This document shows, in pieces, positions 24,803 through 34,806 of a DNA stretch of 64,000 nt (positions within the stretch are counted from its first letter, which is position 1; every line of letters starts with the position of its first letter). Location: the NCBI RefSeq assembly GCF_000424385.1, contig NZ_AUJU01000005.1, positions 147,472 through 211,471 of the forward strand, written 5' to 3'. This DNA comes from Butyrivibrio sp. LC3010. Lineage in GTDB: Bacteria > Bacillota > Clostridia > Lachnospirales > Lachnospiraceae. The notes under the pieces are model-generated. The model saw only the letters and a list, made by a program, of their open reading frames with translations, was not told the DNA's origin and did no database searches. The position numbers were made by a program, and so were the translations under genes.

Positions 24803-25884
24803 TAGTTTATGGAGCTGGATCAGTTGGACAGCATTTAACTGAACGTTTAAATAATTATTATGCTCATTCCACGAGGATTTCAGCAATTTTAGACAAGAAT
24901 AAAACTGTTACATTGAATGGAGACACGGTTACCGATATTAAAGAATGTGACAAAAGGTTGCCAATTGTAATAGCTATTGGATCTAGAAAAAAAGCTATGG
25001 AAGCTTTCCTTTTTTTGGAATTCAACGGATTTAAGGACGTTTATTTATATATACGGAAGGATAATCCACCGTATGGAGAACTAGCGGATTTCCTTGGCAA
25101 TGAATGCATAAAAATTGACAACTACGATTGTGATCTCATACCACATGTTGAGTTACATGCTATTGATAGCTGTAATCTTAATTGTCGTGGATGTGCGCAT
25201 TTTTCACCTTTATATAATTCAGATGAGTTTGATTTTGGAGAAAGGATTAGAGATATAGAAATGCTTTCTCAGTTGAGTACGAATATTCTTTCTTTTTTTA
25301 TTTTAGGAGGTGAACCATTCCTTAATCCCCAGTTGAAAGAGTATATAATTGCTGCAAGAAAGAGTTTTCAGAAGTCCGATATAGAAATAGTAACTAATGG
25401 TACTTTGCTTTTAGCATGCGATGAAGATATATTGAATGCAGCTAGAGATAATCGTGTAGTGTTAGCGATTTCTATTTATGAAGCAACTAATAAGATTCTT
25501 GATAAAATCCTTCTTAGGCTCCAGAAGTCAAATGTTGAATATATTTTAAAATCATACGATATAAAGAATATCTTTAATAAACCGCTTGTACTAGATAATA
25601 ATACATCCCTAAAAAAATACTGTATGTCAGATGGGTGCGTTAACATTGCAGATGGTAGAATCGCAAGATGTCCAACACTAATGTATGTAAGTGCACTAAA
25701 TAGGAGATTTGGAACTAAATTTCCAAATAAAGGAATATACTTGATCAGCGATTTCAAGGATGCTGAATCATTAAATCGAGCTATGAGTGAGCAGGTTGAA
25801 TTATGTGATTATTGTGTAGAATCTAAAATACTATGGTCACGATGTGATAATGAAATACAATTAAGCGACTTTGTTAGCTTTTAA
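24793..25884 (+). CDS. Rossmann-like domain + radical SAM protein
   Basis: 363 residues. Residues 1-90 are the Rossmann domain starting at the first residue (IIVYGAGSVG at 3-12, AILDKN). Radical-SAM motif C127-N-L-N-C131-R-G-C134, then GGEPFLNP near 170-180; C-terminal Cys (CVNIADGRIARCP, CDYC) resemble an auxiliary-cluster region. It is the third Rossmann/radical-SAM fusion in a row. Substrate unknown. Confidence 0.8.
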   Translation: MEIIVYGAGSVGQHLTERLNNYYAHSTRISAILDKNKTVTLNGDTVTDIKECDKRLPIVIAIGSRKKAMEAFLFLEFNGFKDVYLYIRKDNPPYGELADFLGNECIKIDNYDCDLIPHVELHAIDSCNLNCRGCAHFSPLYNSDEFDFGERIRDIEMLSQLSTNILSFFILGGEPFLNPQLKEYIIAARKSFQKSDIEIVTNGTLLLACDEDILNAARDNRVVLAISIYEATNKILDKILLRLQKSNVEYILKSYDIKNIFNKPLVLDNNTSLKKYCMSDGCVNIADGRIARCPTLMYVSALNRRFGTKFPNKGIYLISDFKDAESLNRAMSEQVELCDYCVESKILWSRCDNEIQLSDFVSF

Positions 25885-25927
25885 TGGCAATGTACAACTA
25901 GTTTATTGAAGAGAATAGGGACTAATC

Positions 25928-26308
25928 TTGCTAATAATATATGGAGCGGGAAAACAAGGGTTACGAATATTATATATACTTGAAGACTATGGTGTTAAAG
26001 TGGATGGCTTTCTGGATCGCGACAAAAGAAAAGTAGGGGAAACTATAGATTCAGTAACCTGTTTTTCTTTAGAATGCGAAAAAGTAAAGAACGAGAAGGA
26101 ATTGAAAATCATTATTTCTCCCAAAAAAAATAGTGGTATATATCGATTTTTGAAAACAATTTTTCCTAAAAGTAAAATCTTATATTGGGAAGACATAAAA
26201 GGTGATTATCCTTTGAAGATTTCGAAGGAAGTAGATTTAAATAAAATAAGAACCACATATTTTGATATTAGGAAAAAAATGTATGAGGATACTAGAAATA
26301 AACAATAG
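25928..26308 (+). CDS. Stand-alone Rossmann-like domain protein
   Basis: 126 residues, consisting only of the small Rossmann domain seen fused to many neighbours (LIIYGAGKQG at 2-11, GFLDRD near 31-36), with a short C-terminal tail. TTG start; ribosome site is weak (agaataggg). It overlaps the next glycosyltransferase gene by 26 bp, so it could be a split-off N-terminal domain of that enzyme, which lacks its own. No catalytic residues can be assigned. Confidence 0.65.
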   Translation: MLIIYGAGKQGLRILYILEDYGVKVDGFLDRDKRKVGETIDSVTCFSLECEKVKNEKELKIIISPKKNSGIYRFLKTIFPKSKILYWEDIKGDYPLKISKEVDLNKIRTTYFDIRKKMYEDTRNKQ

Positions 26309-27470
26309 TGATCTTGTCGGGCGAGCATTTAATGGCTATGATCTACACTGTAAGTTGAACAAAACAGGACATGAAGCGTATATGTTAGTTGTAGACAAAT
26401 ACAGTAATGATGCTACAGTCGAAAGTATGGATATTTCATTATTTGAAAGAGAAAGAATACGATTTATTGAAGAGAAGCAGTGTTTAAATAATATTTATTA
26501 TCCGTATGCAGCTTCACTAGTAAAGAATGAACATTACATCAATTCAGATATATTACACTACCATTTTACCTATCATCAGATGTTTTCATTATACGATTAT
26601 CAAGAAATAATGGATGCCAGAGCTGTATGGACGATTCACGACTTATGGATGATTACTGGTAATTGTATAAATCCACCTAAAAGGTGCAAAAAATGGCAAA
26701 CTCAATGCTTCAATTGTGATAATTATGATAATGAGTATTTTCCGATGAAGGAAGATAACACTAAAACTATGTGGACTATAAAAAAAGAATGTTTGGGAAA
26801 AATTAATCCACATATCATTGTGGCTTCAGAATATATGAAGCGTTGCTTAAATAGTAGTCCAATTACAAAGCATTTTTCAAAAATACATATCATTCCTTTT
26901 GGTATAGATCTAGAACTATATCAAAAAAAGGAGAAAAAGAACTCAAAAGAAATAACCATAGGCTTTCGTGCAGAGGATGAGTATATAAAAGGATGTGACC
27001 TTCTTTATGATGCACTACGCAAGGTTTGTACAACTAGTACTATAAAGCTAAGCTGCGTTGGCAATGGAAAAGTTCCTAATGATATAAAGAATAAATTTGA
27101 ATTAACCGAACATGGATGGATGTTTAATAAAGAAGATATGGTATCGTTTTATAAGCGTTGTGACATATTTATAATACCGTCAAGGCAAGAGACGTTCTGT
27201 CTAATGGCGATAGAAGCGATGGCGGCTGGATGTTTGGTTGTATGTTTCAAAGATACAATAGTTGAAGAAGTGAGTGGAGCACCACAGAATGCGATTGCTG
27301 TGGACTATGAAAATACGGACGCTCTAGCAGTACAAATTGAATATTTAGTTGATAATAAGAATTATAGAGAAGAAATTATAGGTAATAGCCGAAGTTTTAT
27401 CAAGAGATACAACATTGAAAACTATGTAGAGGCACATATAGAACTATTTGAAAATGTGATAACTAATTAA
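26283..27470 (+). CDS. GT4-family glycosyltransferase
   Basis: About 395 residues. ATG 26283 is preferred over an in-frame TTG at 26262: MRILEIN is the normal GT4 start and aggaaa lies upstream. Acceptor half: VGRAFNGYDLHCKL and WTIHDLWMITGNC with nearby Cys (CKKWQTQCFNCD, typical of a GT4 subgroup). Donor half: TIGFRAEDEYIKG and SRQETFCLMAIEAMAAG with the E-x7-E pair. Unlike the neighbours it has no Rossmann-like extra domain, but the stand-alone one overlaps its start. Confidence 0.82.
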   Translation: MRILEINNSDLVGRAFNGYDLHCKLNKTGHEAYMLVVDKYSNDATVESMDISLFERERIRFIEEKQCLNNIYYPYAASLVKNEHYINSDILHYHFTYHQMFSLYDYQEIMDARAVWTIHDLWMITGNCINPPKRCKKWQTQCFNCDNYDNEYFPMKEDNTKTMWTIKKECLGKINPHIIVASEYMKRCLNSSPITKHFSKIHIIPFGIDLELYQKKEKKNSKEITIGFRAEDEYIKGCDLLYDALRKVCTTSTIKLSCVGNGKVPNDIKNKFELTEHGWMFNKEDMVSFYKRCDIFIIPSRQETFCLMAIEAMAAGCLVVCFKDTIVEEVSGAPQNAIAVDYENTDALAVQIEYLVDNKNYREEIIGNSRSFIKRYNIENYVEAHIELFENVITN

Positions 27471-27506
27471 GTAAGATATTATGTAGTAGAGCATTTTAAT
27501 AGTTGC

Positions 27507-27617
27507 ATGGAAATGGAACATAAAAATCTCGTAGAAGAAATGTTATCAAATTGGAATAAGTACTATGATTCTGTCGTTGCACCTAATGGAAGCATATGGC
27601 TTAGGAAGGTTAGATAA
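27507..27617 (+). CDS. Possible 36-residue peptide or gene remnant
   Basis: A short frame (MEMEHKNLVEEMLSNWNKYY then on to a stop) in the 206-bp gap between two glycosyltransferase genes. There is no good ribosome site. Composition is protein-like (Trp, Tyr, Val-rich), so it may be the remains of a larger gene. I do not recognise it. Confidence 0.25.
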   Translation: MEMEHKNLVEEMLSNWNKYYDSVVAPNGSIWLRKVR

Positions 27618-27676
27618 AAGAGGGATTAACTCATTTTTAAAATGTACTAATTAGATGCTAACACTATATAGAAAGA

Positions 27677-28879
27677 ATGTGGAAGGATATGACTTATAAG
27701 CCTGAGGTTTCCATAATTATTCCCATTTTTAATGTGGAAAAATATCTTGATAAATGTATCTCAAGTATTGTAATGCAGACATGGGAAAATATAGAAATAA
27801 TACTGGTAGACGATGGTTCTTCAGATGAATGTGCTTCTATTTGTGATAAATATGAATGTGAAGATGCACGAATTAAGGTTATTCATAAGTCTAATGGTGG
27901 GCTTGTATCAGCGAGAAAAGCGGGTATGGTTATTGCCAAAGGAGACTATATAGTAAATGTTGACGGAGACGATTGGATCGAACCGAATATGGTAGAAAAG
28001 CTGTTGAAAAGAATTACGGAAGATCATTCAGATGTCGTACAATGTGGAATTCAATTTGAAGGAGATAGAAGCAAATTAATAAGATATGAGGATTTTGTTT
28101 ATGATGTTAATGACTCTAATAGAAATGCTATTCTGACTAAATGGATGCAGGATAGGAGTGGTTTTGATAGTCCTGTGTTTACAAAAATATTTGAAAAGAG
28201 TTTTTTTATAAAAATATATAGTCTTGTTCCAGATACCATAAGGAGGGCTGAAGACTTTGTCTCTTATATTGAAACAATAAGGTTTGCAAGACGCCTTTCT
28301 TCTATAAATGATATCCTCATACATTATAGAATAAGGGAGGATTCTTTGTCGCATGCAAGGAATGTAGGAGAGCAAATCGTAAGTGTGGATGAATCCATTA
28401 ATCATATCTATAGAGTTGTGAAAAATAGTAATGAATTTAGAGAGTTTCCTGATAATGAACTAGAGAAGTGGGTAGTTAGGAATAAGCTTTCATCAATGTA
28501 TGTACAGCAAAAAAAAGATGCAGCTACAATACATAGATACAAGCTGAAAAAAATAGATAACTTGATAGATAAGAAGATAGTGTTATATGGCGCAGGTGCA
28601 GTAGGAAAAGATTTTTATTCGCAGATTGTCAAATATTCAGATATTAAACTTGTTGCATGGATTGATAAGCATTATGAGAAATATCGCTATGAATTTGCCA
28701 AAGTCTGCGCACCGGAATATATAAAAAGTAAAGATTTTGATTTGATTTTAATAGCAGTGATGGATCAAGCTGTTGCAAAACAAATAAAGAGCAGTTTAAA
28801 AGAGGATTACTCAGTTTCAGACGAAAAAATCATATGGCAGAAACCCACTAGTTTATGGGATGATTTTTCTTCAGTATAG
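27677..28879 (+). CDS. GT2 glycosyltransferase + C-terminal Rossmann-like domain
   Basis: 400 residues. Residues 9-230 are a GT2 (GT-A) enzyme: VSIIIPIFNVEKYLDKCISS, LVDDGSSDE, SNGGLVSARKAGM and the DXD-like VDGDDW near 96-101. Residues 293-395 are the recurring Rossmann domain, here at the C-terminus (IVLYGAGAVG, VAWIDK). The domain order is the reverse of most neighbours, which argues that the Rossmann domain is an independent module. Ribosome site aaagaa is weak. Confidence 0.82.
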   Translation: MWKDMTYKPEVSIIIPIFNVEKYLDKCISSIVMQTWENIEIILVDDGSSDECASICDKYECEDARIKVIHKSNGGLVSARKAGMVIAKGDYIVNVDGDDWIEPNMVEKLLKRITEDHSDVVQCGIQFEGDRSKLIRYEDFVYDVNDSNRNAILTKWMQDRSGFDSPVFTKIFEKSFFIKIYSLVPDTIRRAEDFVSYIETIRFARRLSSINDILIHYRIREDSLSHARNVGEQIVSVDESINHIYRVVKNSNEFREFPDNELEKWVVRNKLSSMYVQQKKDAATIHRYKLKKIDNLIDKKIVLYGAGAVGKDFYSQIVKYSDIKLVAWIDKHYEKYRYEFAKVCAPEYIKSKDFDLILIAVMDQAVAKQIKSSLKEDYSVSDEKIIWQKPTSLWDDFSSV

Positions 28880-28979
28880 AAATACAAAGAGTGTAATTTG
28901 TGTAATAAAAAGATAAATAACTGAAAATATACTATAAATCAGTTTATTAGGCTACTAGCATGTGTTATGGAGGCTTTGG

Positions 28980-30386
28980 GTGAAGAGAGCATTCCCGGTA
29001 CATAAAATTGAACAAAATTCTAAAGTAATAATGTATGGTGCAGGTAAAAATGGAGAATACTTATTTTTGCAAAATCATAATCTTCAGTGGTGCCAGATTA
29101 TTGATGTTTTAGATCAATCTCCTAAACCAGATTTTCCAGTCCATGTTAGTGATATTGATTACTCCTTTAATGATGTTGAATATGATTATGTATTAGTATC
29201 TGTAACAAATAATAAAATAAAAAAAGAAATAATAGATTATTTAAAAGAAAAAGGAGTAGAAGAAAAAAAAATTGTAGCTGACTTAAATTGTTATTATCCT
29301 GAAGAATTTGGGGATAAGGTTTTTTTTAGAAACAAATATATAGAAAATCCTGAGAGGCCGTTAAAGATAGGTTTTCATCCAGGAGGAGTAATGGGGGATA
29401 ATATTATTTCTTTGCGATTATATAAAGAAATATCAAGAATTTCAGGAAAATGTATAATAGATGTATTTACAGTATTTAGAGAATTTCCAGAACATATTTT
29501 TAATGGACAAAAGAATCTTGGTCAGATAATATATCAAAATCCAAGGAAATGTGACTTATCAGGTTACGACTTGGTTATACAGTCATACTATGAGCCGGCT
29601 ATTATTTCGTGTAATATAGTTAGTCTTAGAATGAAATCAAAGTTATTAGCGGAAGCTGTAATGAAATTATTCATTTACCAGATTACAGATTTTTTTTATT
29701 GCTATCCTGCTGAGTATATGAATAGAATTCAACTGGAACGTTCCAGGCTTAAAGGACTTTCATGTTACACGCTACTAGGAGTAAGCGGAGCGTTTGATAT
29801 CAATGATAATTCAATAGACTTTCCTCTTGATATAAACTATGAGCATAATTACAGAATGCTAGGGCTTGGCACAAACTATGTAACATTTAACTATGGAGCA
29901 AGTGATACAACTGGAACGGGTAAGATACAGACTAAAGTATGGCCTTCAGATTATTATAAAACGCTCATACGAATGATAAAGCGTAAGTACCCCAATATTA
30001 GAATAATTCAGATTGGCTCAAAAGATGTTACAGCAATAGAAGGCGCAGATGATTATTTATTTGGATTAGATCTTGAAATAATAAAGTTTGTACTAAAAAA
30101 CTCAGTATGTCATTTTGACTGTGAGGGTGGTTTGGTACATATGGCTTCGCAGTTAGGAACAAAGTGTTTTGTTTTATTTGGTCCAACCCCGGAAGCTTTT
30201 TTTGGATATAAGGAAAATACAAATATTACTTCAGATATCTGTCGGGAGTGTTTCGGTGTCATTCCAGATTGGTATACAAGGTGCTACAAGTATCCTGCAC
30301 CGGTTTGTATGAAATCCATACATCCAGAACGAGTTTTTGATGCATTTTCTAGATGGTATGGGAAAGAAAAAAATAGTCAAGGCTAA
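28980..30386 (+). CDS. Rossmann-like domain + GT9 (heptosyltransferase-like) protein
   Basis: About 468 residues from GTG 28980, chosen because ggagg (28969-28973) lies 6 bp upstream; GTG 28962 is an upstream alternative. Residues 14-110 are the Rossmann domain (VIMYGAGKNG, then VLDQS). Residues 120-460 look like GT9: IGFHPGGVMGDNIISL at the start of the fold, NYGASDTTG with WPSDYYKTLI, and the donor-site CEGGLVHMASQLGTKCFVLFGPT. GT9 enzymes use ADP-heptose, and the ADP-heptose genes follow directly. It overlaps the preferred start of hldE only upstream (30337-30386). Confidence 0.78.
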   Translation: MKRAFPVHKIEQNSKVIMYGAGKNGEYLFLQNHNLQWCQIIDVLDQSPKPDFPVHVSDIDYSFNDVEYDYVLVSVTNNKIKKEIIDYLKEKGVEEKKIVADLNCYYPEEFGDKVFFRNKYIENPERPLKIGFHPGGVMGDNIISLRLYKEISRISGKCIIDVFTVFREFPEHIFNGQKNLGQIIYQNPRKCDLSGYDLVIQSYYEPAIISCNIVSLRMKSKLLAEAVMKLFIYQITDFFYCYPAEYMNRIQLERSRLKGLSCYTLLGVSGAFDINDNSIDFPLDINYEHNYRMLGLGTNYVTFNYGASDTTGTGKIQTKVWPSDYYKTLIRMIKRKYPNIRIIQIGSKDVTAIEGADDYLFGLDLEIIKFVLKNSVCHFDCEGGLVHMASQLGTKCFVLFGPTPEAFFGYKENTNITSDICRECFGVIPDWYTRCYKYPAPVCMKSIHPERVFDAFSRWYGKEKNSQG

Positions 30387-30411
30387 AAATGAGGGATATC
30401 TTCAGATACAT

Positions 30412-31806
30412 ATGAAAAATATATTAGTTATTGGCGATGTTATGCTTGATATATATTGTGAAGGAAAAGTAAGCCGTATTTCGCCGGAAGCTCCAGTACC
30501 AGTATTCTTGAAAAGGGGAGAACATTCAGTTCCAGGAGGTGCTGCAAATGTAGCGGTGAATATTTCAGCAGCAGGACAGAATGCTTCTATTGTTTCGGTA
30601 TGTGGTAGAGACGTGGCTGGCGAAAAACTTGATAAACAATTGAGAATGCATAATATAGATACATCTCTTATGTGTCAGTATTTAGATAGTACTATAACAA
30701 AGACAAGATTTATTGCTGATAATCATCAGCAACTTCTTAGAATGGATATAGAAAAAAAAGAGGAGTTATCTATTGATAAAGCAGATGAATTCATTTGCAA
30801 ACTAAAAAAAGAGATATCACGTTTTGATGTAATTATTCTGTCTGACTATTTGAAAGGTTTACTTACGTTCTATTTTACACAACAGATTATTACTTTAGCG
30901 AAAGAAAACAATATTCCAGTTTTGGTAGATGCTAAAGATCCTGACGTTAAGAAGTATGAAGGAGCATATTTAATAAAGCCAAATAAAAAAGAACTACATG
31001 AATTAACTGGAGAAACAGTGGATTCTATTGGACAAGTTGTGAATGCATCAAGGAAGCTTCTTAATAAATGCAAGTGCAAATATGTACTGACAACATGTGG
31101 TGCAGATGGTATGGTTATGGCCTCTTCAAAAAAGGAATGGATAATATCTTCTGTAGCTAAAGAAATATATGATGTTTCAGGTGCAGGGGATACTTCAATA
31201 GCATACTTGGCTGTTGGGATAGCTAATGGAATGGAAATATCTGATGCTGTAAGACTAGCAAATGAAGCTGCTGGCATTCAGGTTGGAAAGATGGGAACAG
31301 CACCAGTTTTTATTAGCGAAATAAGGTGTGATAAAAAGAGGCAAACGATATTCCAAGTAAATCAAATCCAAGAATTAAAAGAATGTATAAAGAATGGTAA
31401 AGTCGTATTTACAAATGGATGCTTTGATATTCTTCATGTTGGTCATATTAGATACTTGGAGAAAGCATCAGAACTAGGGGATTATTTAATTGTCGGACTT
31501 AATAGTGATTCATCTATTAAACGTTTGAAAGGAAAGGACAGGCCAATAAATCCACAACAAGATCGTGCTGAAATGCTAAGTGCTTTAGGATTTGTTGATT
31601 ATATTATTTTTTTTGATGATGATACACCATACAATCTTATTGATGAATTGTGTCCTGATATTTTGGTCAAGGGTGGTGATTATAGAATAGAAGACATAGT
31701 AGGAGCTGATCTAGTTGAGGAAAGAGGTGGAGAGGTAGTTATAATACCATTTGTAGAGGGCTATTCTACTACTAATTTAATTGAAAAAATATCGGAGGGG
31801 AATTAG
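30412..31806 (+). CDS. hldE: Bifunctional heptose-7-phosphate kinase / heptose-1-phosphate adenylyltransferase
   Basis: 464 residues from ATG 30412 (an in-frame start at 30337 would overlap the upstream gene). N-terminal PfkB/ribokinase domain: VIGDVMLD, G42-G-A-A-N-V-A-V-N50 and DVSGAGDT near 253-260 (anion hole and catalytic Asp). C-terminal nucleotidyltransferase: TNGCFDILHVGHIRYL with HVGH near 342, and KGKDRPINPQQDRAEML. Length and order match HldE of Gram-negatives. It phosphorylates D-glycero-D-manno-heptose 7-phosphate at O-1 and later adenylates heptose 1-phosphate. The end overlaps hldD. Confidence 0.92.
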   Translation: MKNILVIGDVMLDIYCEGKVSRISPEAPVPVFLKRGEHSVPGGAANVAVNISAAGQNASIVSVCGRDVAGEKLDKQLRMHNIDTSLMCQYLDSTITKTRFIADNHQQLLRMDIEKKEELSIDKADEFICKLKKEISRFDVIILSDYLKGLLTFYFTQQIITLAKENNIPVLVDAKDPDVKKYEGAYLIKPNKKELHELTGETVDSIGQVVNASRKLLNKCKCKYVLTTCGADGMVMASSKKEWIISSVAKEIYDVSGAGDTSIAYLAVGIANGMEISDAVRLANEAAGIQVGKMGTAPVFISEIRCDKKRQTIFQVNQIQELKECIKNGKVVFTNGCFDILHVGHIRYLEKASELGDYLIVGLNSDSSIKRLKGKDRPINPQQDRAEMLSALGFVDYIIFFDDDTPYNLIDELCPDILVKGGDYRIEDIVGADLVEERGGEVVIIPFVEGYSTTNLIEKISEGN

Positions 31807-32777
31807 TGAGTTATTTAGTTACGGGAGGTGCAGGCTTCATAGGGAGTAATGTAGTTGAAGCATTAAATCACAGAGGTATAGAAGATGTTATTATAGTAGA
31901 TAATATTTCATCTACCGAAAAATGGAAAAACATATGTGGGAAGAAATATACGACCTATATACATAAGAAGGATCTTTGGCGTAGGATTGATGAACTAAAT
32001 AATATAGATGCGATAATTCATATGGGTGCATGTTCTTCAACTACAGAAAGAGATTTTGATTATTTATGGAATAATAATTTTGAATATACTAAGTCATTAT
32101 GGAATCTTTGCGCTGAGCGAAAGATTCCATTTATTTATGCCAGTTCAGCTGCAACTTATGGTGATGGAAGAAATGGTTTTGATGATGAAACGGATATTGA
32201 TTTTTTTAGACCATTAAATGGTTATGGATACTCAAAACAATTATTTGATTTGTGGGTTAAGTATCAAGCAAAAACTTTTCCAAGTCAGCATGTTGGATTA
32301 AAGTTTTTTAATGTATATGGACCTGGAGAGTATTTTAAAGGCTCTATGGCAAGTATGGCTTTTCATGGATATATTCAGGCTAAGCAAGATGGAGAGATTC
32401 GTCTATTTAAATCATACAATGATGAATATGCAGATGGAGGACAGTTAAGGGATTTTGTTTATGTTAAGGATGTATGTGATGTGATTTTGTGGTTTTTGGA
32501 TCATCCAGATAAAAGTGGACTTTTTAATGTTGGAACTGGAAAAGCAGATAGTTTTGAAAATCTCGCAAAGGCTGTATTTAAGGCAATAAATAAAACACCT
32601 AATATACGTTATATAGAAATGCCGGATTATTTGAAAGGAAAATATCAATATTATACGCAGGCAAATATAAATAAACTCCGTAAACTAGGATGCAATATTG
32701 ATTTCAAATCTGTTAATTATGGGGTGGATGATTATATTAAGAATTATTTAGCAAAGGAAAGAATGCTAGTTGTCTGA
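31806..32777 (+). CDS. hldD: ADP-glyceromanno-heptose 6-epimerase
   Basis: 323 residues, extended SDR. TGGAGFIGSN at 6-15 binds NADP; ACSSTTE near 75-81; YGYSK near 139-143 holds the catalytic Tyr and Lys; NVYGPGEYFKGSMAS and LKGKYQYYTQA are HldD signatures. It converts ADP-D-glycero- to ADP-L-glycero-D-manno-heptose. GTG start overlaps the stop of hldE. Together with gmhA, hldE and gmhB it completes the pathway. Confidence 0.92.
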   Translation: MSYLVTGGAGFIGSNVVEALNHRGIEDVIIVDNISSTEKWKNICGKKYTTYIHKKDLWRRIDELNNIDAIIHMGACSSTTERDFDYLWNNNFEYTKSLWNLCAERKIPFIYASSAATYGDGRNGFDDETDIDFFRPLNGYGYSKQLFDLWVKYQAKTFPSQHVGLKFFNVYGPGEYFKGSMASMAFHGYIQAKQDGEIRLFKSYNDEYADGGQLRDFVYVKDVCDVILWFLDHPDKSGLFNVGTGKADSFENLAKAVFKAINKTPNIRYIEMPDYLKGKYQYYTQANINKLRKLGCNIDFKSVNYGVDDYIKNYLAKERMLVV

Positions 32778-32853
32778 ATAGGGGAAAAATAGGAAAGTGC
32801 TGTTTGCAAAAAATAAATATTGACATATTAAATAAAAATCAGAGAGGGTTTAT

Positions 32854-34086
32854 ATGCAACAGAATATACTAGAGTCCATTTTTTCAAAGTACAAAAAAGT
32901 ATATATTTTCGGAAAAGGAATAAAACAACGTAGATTAGCAGATTTAGCTATCGAGCATGGATGTATTTTTTTAGGTTTTGTAGAATCAGATGAATATTAT
33001 AAAGAGGAAAATGAAACAATACGGTTATCACAAATGGCACAGTTTTTGAAAGCTGCTGATATTGGAGTAGTTGTGAGTATATCGAATATACACTATACCA
33101 ATATCAAGAAACAGATTGCATTAAATGATTTACCATATGGGAATTTTTATTTTATTTCAAATTCAGAAAGAAGAATTATATGGGGAGAGAGCGATAGGAA
33201 AGAATACTTTGAAAACTATTCTATTCAGAAAAGGCAATTTGATGAAGTAAATAGTGCTCGTAGAGATAATTGTATTAATGTTTTTTGCCATCAGCATATG
33301 GGAGATACATTTATCTTAATGGGATTAAAAAAGCTTATTGAAAAGAAATATGGAAGCCCAGTCCACTATATTTTAAAAAAAGGCCATGATTGTATAGCTG
33401 AGTTATGTGGTATAAAAGAATATTCAACCATTGATTACTATGGTTTTTTGGCTGAAAACGAACAAATGGGACTGAATAAAAGAGAAATAGATCAAAAAAA
33501 TGGTGGAATTATAGAGCAACTTTTTTCAAGGATACCATATCAGGGAATAGTTTCAGTTTCATCTTATGCACGGAGAAACAGGGAGTTTGCAAGTGAAACC
33601 GAGACTTTAGTTGATTTTAGGGCCGGATCATTTGGTATTAATTGTAATAAATTAGAACCAAAGACGTATTTGATTGAACCTACCGAAAATCTAATAAAAA
33701 TTGTTGATAGTTTAGGTGGATGGGACAAAATTGTTCTTATAGCACCTGAGGCTAGGTCTAATCCACAGGTATCTCATGATTATTGGTCTATTATAGTAGA
33801 TGGCTTGAGGAAGCAGGGATTGACAGTAGTATGCAATGCTATTGAAGAAGCGAATCAATTACCACAGACAAAAACGATAGATGTTTCTTTGAGGGATTTA
33901 ATTGCTTTAGGGCAAAGATGCCATAGTATTTATTCATCAAGGAGTGGACTATGTGATTGTTTGTCATCAAGAGGTAAGAGCCTACATGTATATTATCCTA
34001 AAGAAATAGAGGAAAAGTTCGACTATTATTCAATTAACCATAATTTTTACTTAAATGAAGAAGTAGATGAAATTATATGTAGGTAG
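32854..34086 (+). CDS. Rossmann-like domain + GT9-like protein
   Basis: 410 residues. Residues 14-105 are a divergent copy of the Rossmann domain (VYIFGKGIKQRRL, FVESDEYY). Residues 135-400 resemble GT9/ADP-heptose transferases: NVFCHQHMGDTFILMGL, VLIAPEARSNPQ and SSRSGLCDCLSSRG in the donor region. The middle of the donor site is weaker than in the gene at 28980. Ribosome site agagagg at 32843. Probable sugar transfer, with heptose a reasonable but unproven donor. Confidence 0.68.
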   Translation: MQQNILESIFSKYKKVYIFGKGIKQRRLADLAIEHGCIFLGFVESDEYYKEENETIRLSQMAQFLKAADIGVVVSISNIHYTNIKKQIALNDLPYGNFYFISNSERRIIWGESDRKEYFENYSIQKRQFDEVNSARRDNCINVFCHQHMGDTFILMGLKKLIEKKYGSPVHYILKKGHDCIAELCGIKEYSTIDYYGFLAENEQMGLNKREIDQKNGGIIEQLFSRIPYQGIVSVSSYARRNREFASETETLVDFRAGSFGINCNKLEPKTYLIEPTENLIKIVDSLGGWDKIVLIAPEARSNPQVSHDYWSIIVDGLRKQGLTVVCNAIEEANQLPQTKTIDVSLRDLIALGQRCHSIYSSRSGLCDCLSSRGKSLHVYYPKEIEEKFDYYSINHNFYLNEEVDEIICR

Positions 34087-34196
34087 GTATTTGCTTATAT
34101 TTATATATTTTTTTTATTAGTTTCTTTATTATTGGTAGATAAACGAGAAAGAACAAGTCATAAACGGTTATTAGTTCTTTGTTAAAGGAATACTAA

Positions 34197-34793
34197 ATGA
34201 ATGATTTGGAACTCATACACAATCGAATTTTGGATAGTATAGGAATAAGACAGCAAATAATCTGTGATAAATGGCTTGCAGATAGTATTAGTCAAGCATC
34301 TTCCATGATTGTGGATAGTCTTAAATCTGGAGGGAGAATTATTATTTGTGGTAATGGAGGCTCCGCAGCAGATGCAATGCATTTTGCTGGTGAAATAGTA
34401 GGTCGTTTTCAGATGGAGCGAGATCCGTGGCCCGCTATTGCTTTAAATGGAGATGCTGTCGCTATGTCAGCTATTGCAAATGACTATAACTTTGAAGATG
34501 TCTTTGCTAGACAGGTTAAAGGACATGTAAAAAAAGGGGATGTATTTGTTGGCATAAGCACAAGTGGGAATTCTGAAAATGTTTATCGTGCAGTAAAGAC
34601 AGCTAAGGAAAAAGAGGCTGGCACAATAGCGCTTCTTGGAAAAGATGGAGGAAAAATAAAGGGTGAAGCTAATTATGAAATTATTATTCCAAGTAACAAT
34701 ACAGCAAGAATTCAAGAGTGCCATATAATGGTTATACATTTGATTTGTGAATTAGTAGAAAATAAAATGACGAATAATTTAAGTGAACAATGA
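34197..34793 (+). CDS. gmhA: Phosphoheptose isomerase
   Basis: 198 residues. SIS domain with C51-G-N-G-G-S-A-A-D-A-M-H-F-A-G-E66, GRFQMERDPWPAIAL, STSGNS near 122-127 and RIQECHI near 177-183, all GmhA signatures including catalytic Glu and His. It converts sedoheptulose 7-phosphate to D-glycero-D-manno-heptose 7-phosphate, the first committed step to ADP-heptose. Confidence 0.93.
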   Translation: MNDLELIHNRILDSIGIRQQIICDKWLADSISQASSMIVDSLKSGGRIIICGNGGSAADAMHFAGEIVGRFQMERDPWPAIALNGDAVAMSAIANDYNFEDVFARQVKGHVKKGDVFVGISTSGNSENVYRAVKTAKEKEAGTIALLGKDGGKIKGEANYEIIIPSNNTARIQECHIMVIHLICELVENKMTNNLSEQ

Positions 34794-34806
34794 AAAGGGG
34801 GAAAAA

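Noticed and set aside
30870..31277. 135-codon open frame on the - strand inside hldE
   Set aside because: hldE is clearly coding on the + strand with all motifs; the antisense frame is chance.
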